In this document: piece after piece, positions 6,502-9,698 of the stretch
Position numbering within the stretch: position 1 is the stretch's first letter
How the letters are laid out: each line of letters opens with the position of its first letter
Assembly (NCBI GenBank): GCA_018609825.1
Contig: JAHEOA010000164.1
Span: 1-9,698, forward strand
Source: Candidatus Bipolaricaulota bacterium
GTDB taxonomy: Bacteria > Bipolaricaulota > Bipolaricaulia > RBG-16-55-9
Direction of reading: 5' to 3'
Length of the DNA: 9,698 nt
The notes under the pieces: generated by a model
Database searches by the model: none
Told to the model about the DNA's origin: nothing
What the model saw: the letters and a program-made list of their open reading frames with translations, nothing else
Position numbers and translations under genes: made by a program

Positions 6502-6786
6502 TTAGGCGCCTCCCAGGGGAGGCGGTGGCCACATTGTCCGAGTTGTGTCCACATGTTCGGGCTTTCTGATCATCATAGTGAACTCCCAAGTCGCCGTGCC
6601 TCCACATCCGTCGCCATCCTCCGATTCACGGCAGGGACAGGCGGGAAAGCTGACGCCTTCAGTCAACGTCTGGTCCGAGGTTTCACCGAGCCCATGGCCT
6701 CGATCACACCCTTGAAACCGATAGACCCCGCTTCCGGGGACCGCATGCCCGCTGCGAAACCGATCGCCTTCTTTGACGTCTCCCAT
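6502..6786 (-). CDS. Possible small cysteine-containing protein (YjzC-like layout)
   Basis: A 94-residue frame that I do not recognise with certainty. Residues 8-50 recall a small bacterial family: a short charged start, G-x-x-VPGSGVYR at 13-23, a GH at 30-31, then LTEGVSFPAC at 41-50. Cysteines C27, C50, C52 and C61 could bind a metal, and a TWEF segment follows at 67-70. The last 20 residues (WPPPP region) are encoded by a GC hairpin (6507-6524) and look less protein-like. Support comes from a promoter-like pair on the same strand at 6808-6836. The Shine-Dalgarno is only GGGG. The alternative is chance reading in intergenic DNA. It lies 79 bases upstream of the J-domain start on the same strand and could be co-transcribed with it. 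Confidence 0.4.
   Translation of the reverse strand: MGDVKEGDRFRSGHAVPGSGVYRFQGCDRGHGLGETSDQTLTEGVSFPACPCRESEDGDGCGGTATWEFTMMIRKPEHVDTTRTMWPPPPLGGA
6507..6524. repeat. Seven-base-pair GC hairpin
   Basis: CGCCTCC (6507-6513) and GGAGGCG (6518-6524) pair perfectly around a CAGG loop, next to the stop (6502-6504) of the possible small gene. No U run follows on either strand, so a terminator role is not supported; it may instead be a structure in the leader of the J-domain gene. Confidence 0.5.
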
Positions 6787-6807
6787 GACGGGTCAACCCC
6801 GAGCGAG

Positions 6808-6836
6808 AGTTTAGGGGGCTACGCGGAATCGCTCAA
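6808..6836 (-). promoter_or_regulatory. Promoter-like pair reading toward the possible small gene
   Basis: On the minus strand, TTGAGC (6836-6831), exactly 17 bases and TAAACT (6813-6808) match four of six positions at each box. The expected start near 6801 would give a leader of about 15 bases before the ATG at 6786. It could also feed the J-domain gene. Confidence 0.45.
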
Positions 6837-6859
6837 CAACGCGCAATTGTTGGCTTCGC

Positions 6860-6896
6860 CCATGATCGACACAGTCGACCATAACGTCGGTCATGG
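6860..6896. repeat. Eleven-base-pair inverted repeat
   Basis: CCATGATCGAC (6860-6870) pairs with GTCGGTCATGG (6886-6896) over 11 positions with one G-U, around a 15-base loop that itself contains the palindrome GTCGAC (6874-6879). It lies in the intergenic region 139 bases before the hydrolase start and just upstream of the minus-strand promoter pair, so an operator or a structured RNA element is possible. Confidence 0.5.
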
Positions 6897-7034
6897 CCCA
6901 TGCGACGCCGATATCCTATCTATTGACGATGATCTCTGCTCGGCCAAGCTGAACAGGGACGCCATAATCTCGGCAGCGCGGCGTGGACGTCTGCTCGGAT
7001 CGAGTCGCCGCGTGTGCCTAGGAGGGCGGATGCG

Positions 7035-7985
7035 ATGGGCGAGGTGCTCCGTTGGGTTTTGATCGGGCTGTTGGGCGTGGCGTTGTTGGCCTCCGGGGTC
7101 TACGGGCTGGAGATGAACGCCCACCGTGCGCGTGTGAACGGCACGAGCGCCGTCGTTGCGTCGCCCTATGGCGAGATCGAATACACCCGAGACGGCTCCG
7201 GTCCCGCGGTCCTGGTTGTCCACGGCAGCGGCGGCGGCTTCGATCAGGGCGAGATCCTCGTCGACTCCGTGATCGGAGATCAGTTCCATTGGATCACGCC
7301 ATCCCGCTTCGGGTATCTCCGTTCTACGTTTCATGAGGGCGCGACGTTCGACGAACAGGCCCACGCCTACGCATATCTGCTCGATCATCTGGGAATTGAC
7401 AAGGTTACCGTCGTCGCGCTGTCGCATGGCGCCCCGTCCGCACTGCTGTTTGCCGCGCTGCACCCGGATCGGGTCACGTCGCTGGCGCTGATCTCCGGCG
7501 GCGTTGCGCCGTCGGCGACCGAAGACCAGGCCGAGGCGAACCAGAAGGGCGACATGCTGACCGCCATCTACAAGCACGACGGACTCTATTGGGCACTGAC
7601 CAAACTGGTCCGGAAACAGTTCTTGGGGCTGTTGGGGGCCACCCCCGAAGTGATTGCCGAACTCACCGCCGAGCAGCGGGTGCTCGTGGACCGCATCGTC
7701 GACGAGATGAACCCCGTTTCCTTGCGATCAGCCGGCGTCGCCTTCGACAACCGGGCCGAGCTGCCGGGCGAGCGAGTCGGCGCGGTCCAGGCGCCCACCC
7801 TGATCTTCCACGCCAAGGACGACACCCTGCAGCTCTATCACAACGCCGAGTTCGCCGTGGCCCATATCCCGAACGCTCGGCTACTCAGCTTCGAGCGAGG
7901 CGGGCATCTTGCGCTCGTCACGGAGCGGGCAACGATCCGCGAGGCGCTTCAGACGCATATCCTTGAGAACGCCAGCGACCTGTAA
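7035..7985 (+). CDS. Membrane-anchored alpha/beta hydrolase
   Basis: A 316-residue alpha/beta-hydrolase-fold enzyme; the substrate (ester, lactone, amide or other) cannot be told from sequence. A hydrophobic N-terminal helix (about 6-24) acts as signal anchor, so the catalytic domain is probably periplasmic. HGSGGGFDQG at 63-72 is the oxyanion-hole region. The nucleophile elbow is VVALSHGAPSA with S130, a variant in which the first Gly of GxSxG is Ala. D262 or D263 (FHAKDDTL) and H291 (ERGGHLAL) complete the triad. A helical cap lies between about 160 and 240. The start at 7035 is set by AGGAGG at 7020-7025 with 9-base spacing; a GTG at 7014 lies upstream of that ribosome site. It appears monocistronic and converges with an 18-base gap on the next gene. 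Confidence 0.9.
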   Translation: MGEVLRWVLIGLLGVALLASGVYGLEMNAHRARVNGTSAVVASPYGEIEYTRDGSGPAVLVVHGSGGGFDQGEILVDSVIGDQFHWITPSRFGYLRSTFHEGATFDEQAHAYAYLLDHLGIDKVTVVALSHGAPSALLFAALHPDRVTSLALISGGVAPSATEDQAEANQKGDMLTAIYKHDGLYWALTKLVRKQFLGLLGATPEVIAELTAEQRVLVDRIVDEMNPVSLRSAGVAFDNRAELPGERVGAVQAPTLIFHAKDDTLQLYHNAEFAVAHIPNARLLSFERGGHLALVTERATIREALQTHILENASDL

Positions 7986-7999
7986 CGCCAAGCGGCGTT
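7984..7999. terminator. Possible bidirectional hairpin
   Basis: AACGCC (7984-7989) and GGCGTT (7994-7999) form a perfect six-pair stem with tetraloop AAGC, beginning inside the hydrolase stop codon and ending four bases before the stop of the convergent gene. Only two U residues follow within the stem, so it is at best a weak intrinsic terminator for both genes. Confidence 0.35.
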
Positions 8000-8003
8000 G
8001 AGC

Positions 8004-8501
8004 TCAGCCGCCGTCTGCCGATCGAGCAAGCGCGAGCACCAGCAGGATGGCGACGTTGATCGCCACACCGATCAGCCCCTTCGGGACGATCATCCCCAGC
8101 ATCCCGTCCCAGAACAGGGCGATCACGATCGTGGAGACCGCGACCGATCCCATCACGACCGTCGGCCACCAGCCCAGTCCTGCCAGATAGCCGACGCCCC
8201 CCAAGACAAACCCGACGGTCGCCAGGACGTAGAGCACGCTCGCGAGCCAGCTGACCGTCGCATCCCCGAGGGCATGGGAGAGCAGCCAGGAGCGCCCGGT
8301 CCAGCCCATCTCCGGCTGGAACTCGACGAGCCCGCGGCTCAAGACGACGTACCACAGATGAACCAGCCCATGCAGGATCAAGAACACGCCGACGAGATAC
8401 TTGAGCGTGATCAGCCCCCATTTCTGCCGATGATCCGTTCGTAGCGGATTCGTCCGATGATTTCCATGATGGGGAACATGGCGGTTTTTGACGTCGATCA
8501 T
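8004..8501 (-). CDS. Four-helix integral membrane protein of unknown function
   Basis: A 165-residue frame whose residues 30-160 form four hydrophobic helices (about 33-52, 83-107, 111-130, 138-160). The first helix carries FLILHGLVHLWYVVLSRG (40-57) and the loop has SWLLSHALGD (71-80); the histidines may be functional. I do not recognise a characterised family. The start is doubtful. The ATG at 8501 gives a 28-residue, His- and Arg-rich lead with no good Shine-Dalgarno that does not look like protein. A more natural start would be the ATG at 8424-8422, which is out of frame by one base at a GGGGG run: one G fewer would give MGLITLKYL. Either the gene starts upstream as given, uses a CTG near 8415, or the sequence has an indel. 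It converges on the hydrolase. Confidence 0.7.
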   Translation of the reverse strand: MIDVKNRHVPHHGNHRTNPLRTDHRQKWGLITLKYLVGVFLILHGLVHLWYVVLSRGLVEFQPEMGWTGRSWLLSHALGDATVSWLASVLYVLATVGFVLGGVGYLAGLGWWPTVVMGSVAVSTIVIALFWDGMLGMIVPKGLIGVAINVAILLVLALARSADGG

Positions 8502-8607
8502 CGCCCATTCGGGCGTATCCGCTTAGCTGAACTGTGGGCCTTGGAGCGAGTGAGCACGCATCAAGGGCTATAAGCTTGGCGAACTGGCCGGATCCGAGGG
8601 AGCGCGA

Positions 8608-8739
8608 ATGCCGACACCCGAGGAGAGCCTCGCAGGCCTGATCCGGATCGCCGTGCTCATCGTGAGACGTCGGGCGCGGGCGGGCCTGTCTGGTAAACTG
8701 CCCCCGGTGATCCAGCCATGTGCGGACGTTTTTCACTGA
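8608..8739 (+). CDS. Very small ORF overlapping the SRAP gene start (uncertain)
   Basis: A 43-codon frame from ATG 8608 preceded by GAGGGAG (8596-8602) with 5-base spacing. It stops at 8737-8739, overlapping the SRAP gene by 22 bases. Residues 1-20 (MPTPEESLAGLIRIAVLIVR) look like a short amphipathic helix followed by an Arg-rich turn. It could couple translation to the SRAP gene or be chance. The rest of the 216-base spacer (8502-8717) shows a TAAACT at 8694-8699 without a -35, and no LexA-like box. Confidence 0.2.
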   Translation: MPTPEESLAGLIRIAVLIVRRRARAGLSGKLPPVIQPCADVFH

Positions 8740-9383
8740 CGGTCGGCGACCGTGACATTGCGACGGAGTGGAACGTCCACGTCCCCTTCGACGTCCCGGC
8801 CCGCTACAACATCGCCCCAACCCAGCCGGTCGTCGTGCTGCTCGACGATGGACAACGTCGCGTCGATCGGTTCCAATGGGGCCTCGTCCCCTTCTGGGCC
8901 AAGGACCCGAAAATCGGCAATCGGATGATCAATGCCCGCGCCGAGACCGTCTTTGACAAATCGGCCTACCGGGCCGCCGCGAAACGACGGCGCTGTCTGG
9001 TCCTGGCCGACGGCTTCTACGAGTGGCAGAAGACGAACGGCGGCCCCAATGTGCCGCACTACGTGAGGCTCAAGTCCGGCCGGCCGTTCGGCTTCGCCGG
9101 GATCTGGGAGCACTGGGAGGGCGCAGAGGGCGAGCTGCTCACCTGCGCGATCGTCACCACCGAGCCGAACGAGCTGATGAAACCCATCCACAACCGCATG
9201 CCCGTCATCGTTCGGAAAGACCTCGAGGATCACTGGCTCGACACGGGGCTGCAGGACCCAGCCGATCTCCAGCCCGTGCTGCGGCCGTACCCCGACGACG
9301 AGCTGGCGGCCTATCCCGTCTCGACGCTGGTGAACAAGCCCGACAACGACCGGCCCGAGTGCATCGAGCCGCGACCGGCCTAG
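8718..9383 (+). CDS. yedK: SRAP-domain protein (YedK/HMCES family, abasic-site processing)
   Basis: A SOS response-associated peptidase family protein of 221 residues, the normal bacterial length. Members cross-link covalently to abasic sites in single-stranded DNA through Cys2 after the initiator Met is removed, shielding them during replication. All hallmark residues are present: C2 in MCGRF, RYNIAPTQ with N31, MINARAET with N72 and R74, GFYEW with E102, HNRMPVI with H158, and the closing NKPDNDRPECIEP. The ATG is fixed by the need for Cys2; GGTGAT (8706-8711) is a reasonable ribosome site. The gene stands alone. Its TAG stop shares the CTAG at 9380-9383 with the convergent ribbon-helix-helix gene. 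No SOS box was found upstream, so LexA control is not supported here. Confidence 0.96.
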   Translation: MCGRFSLTVGDRDIATEWNVHVPFDVPARYNIAPTQPVVVLLDDGQRRVDRFQWGLVPFWAKDPKIGNRMINARAETVFDKSAYRAAAKRRRCLVLADGFYEWQKTNGGPNVPHYVRLKSGRPFGFAGIWEHWEGAEGELLTCAIVTTEPNELMKPIHNRMPVIVRKDLEDHWLDTGLQDPADLQPVLRPYPDDELAAYPVSTLVNKPDNDRPECIEPRPA

Positions 9384-9559
9384 TTGCCCTCTTTCTGGTC
9401 CAGATACTCTTCAATGGCCCGCACCGCCAGATAGTTCACCGAGCGATCCTTCTGCTGGGCCAGCTTCTTCAATCGTCCGATGACGTCCTTGTCCTGGTGC
9501 CTCTGCGGGAAGTAGATCGTGATCGTGTTGCGCGTGGCTTGCCCTTGCCTCGCCGCCAT
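9380..9559 (-). CDS. Small ribbon-helix-helix (CopG/MetJ-fold) DNA-binding protein
   Basis: A 59-residue protein with the ribbon-helix-helix pattern: a beta strand NTITIYF at 11-17, helix A at about 23-37, a turn at DRSVN and helix B at about 41-55 (YLAVRAIEEYL). Such proteins bind operators as dimers and are often antitoxins or autorepressors. I start it at ATG 9559, preceded by AAGGAG with about 8-base spacing; an in-frame ATG at 9580 would place the first residues inside the upstream gene and before the ribosome site. It follows the RemA-like gene with a 17-base gap, so the two are surely co-transcribed. No toxin gene follows: the next gene converges, sharing stop bases with this one. It is therefore more likely a regulator than half of a toxin-antitoxin pair, unless the partner lies upstream. 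Confidence 0.82.
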   Translation of the reverse strand: MAARQGQATRNTITIYFPQRHQDKDVIGRLKKLAQQKDRSVNYLAVRAIEEYLDQKEGN

Positions 9560-9576
9560 GGGGAACTCCTTTCCGC

Positions 9577-9698
9577 TCACTCGCTGTTCATGTAGCGCTC
9601 GGCCAGCGTCGGCGTTCGCAAGGGCGAGAGCACCACGTAGCCCGACTTGGTGACGATCACCGAGCGCCGCTTCCGACCGCGCGTCAGGTCGAGCAATC
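9577..9698 (-). CDS. DUF370/RemA-like protein, C-terminal fragment at window edge
   Basis: The last 40 codons of a gene that enters from the right edge. The visible part contains LLDLTRGRKRRSVIVTKSGY followed by VVLSPLRTPTLAERYMNSE. This matches, from memory of the family, the end of RemA/YlzA (DUF370), where a LIDATYGRRTRAVI-type segment is followed by HVVLS and an ET(I/V)A-R ending. RemA is a small oligomeric DNA-binding activator of biofilm matrix genes in Bacillus subtilis; homologues in other phyla are mostly unstudied. The expected length is about 80-90 residues, so roughly half is missing. It ends 17 bases before the ribbon-helix-helix gene. The assignment rests on a short stretch. Confidence 0.6.
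   Translation of the reverse strand, partial: LLDLTRGRKRRSVIVTKSGYVVLSPLRTPTLAERYMNSE

Larger units (their letters stand above)
6787..7034. other. Intergenic region upstream of the alpha/beta hydrolase
   Basis: Together with 6423-6786 this makes about 610 bases between the J-domain start and the hydrolase start, the largest gap in the window if the possible small gene is not real. It holds the promoter-like pair at 6808-6836 (minus), hairpin CAACAA/TTGTTG (6834-6839 with 6847-6852) and the long inverted repeat at 6860-6896. A CATAAT at 6963-6968 lacks a convincing -35. No other frame looks like a protein. Confidence 0.6.

Noticed and set aside
6553..7062. 169-codon plus-strand ORF in the gap before the hydrolase
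   Set aside because: No recognisable domain, weak start, runs into the hydrolase start in another frame, and opposes the better supported small minus-strand frame.
8502..8717. LexA/SOS box upstream of the SRAP gene
   Set aside because: Looked for CTGT-N8-ACAG and GAAC-N4-GTTC patterns; none is present.
7918..8820. 300-codon minus-strand ORF
   Set aside because: Different frame from the four-helix membrane gene and antisense to the SRAP start; low-complexity Arg/Gly-rich translation.
9380..9559. Type II toxin-antitoxin pair
   Set aside because: No toxin gene follows the ribbon-helix-helix gene, and the visible upstream partner looks like a RemA/DUF370 protein rather than a toxin.

Overview
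This is a chromosomal window from a high-GC bacterium. Codon third positions are strongly G/C, Shine-Dalgarno sites are of the AGGAG type, and sigma70-like promoter boxes are visible. The gene mix is GlgE, a type 4 Fe-S uracil-DNA glycosylase, an SRAP protein, a DUF370/RemA-like protein and tRNA genes that do not encode their 3' CCA. This fits a free-living, non-enteric bacterium, but the sequence alone does not fix the phylum. I see no transposase, phage gene or CRISPR array, so this looks like ordinary core and accessory chromosome.

Layout. Positions 1-1815 (minus) hold the first 605 codons of glgE, cut by the window edge. Three tRNA genes follow on the plus strand: Arg(TCG), Leu(TAG) and Gly(GCC). 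tRNA-Gly has a near-consensus promoter and is followed after 24 bases by a type 4 uracil-DNA glycosylase gene. A TPR gene with a C-terminal membrane anchor overlaps the end of the glycosylase gene. From there the genes alternate in strand: DoxX-family membrane protein (-), anchored M23-type peptidase (+), four-helix membrane protein with conserved-looking histidines (+), membrane-anchored J-domain protein (-), possible small cysteine-containing protein (-), membrane-anchored alpha/beta hydrolase (+), unknown four-helix membrane protein (-), SRAP/YedK-type protein (+), and a ribbon-helix-helix protein behind a DUF370/RemA-like gene (-), the last cut by the right edge.

How they fit together. 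The tRNA-Gly, glycosylase and TPR genes look like one transcription unit. The RemA-like and ribbon-helix-helix genes form a second one with a 17-base gap. The rest are mainly single genes in tightly packed convergent pairs (gaps of 18, 55 and 18 bases, then a shared stop tetranucleotide). Two DNA-damage functions occur here (uracil excision and abasic-site protection), but they are 5.7 kb apart and not in one operon. Envelope proteins dominate the centre, with no evident shared pathway. I found no convincing new multi-gene system. The best leads are the tRNA-glycosylase unit, the possible small gene at 6502-6786 with its own promoter, a leader ORF before 5183, a long inverted repeat at 6860-6896, and the RemA-like/ribbon-helix-helix pair.
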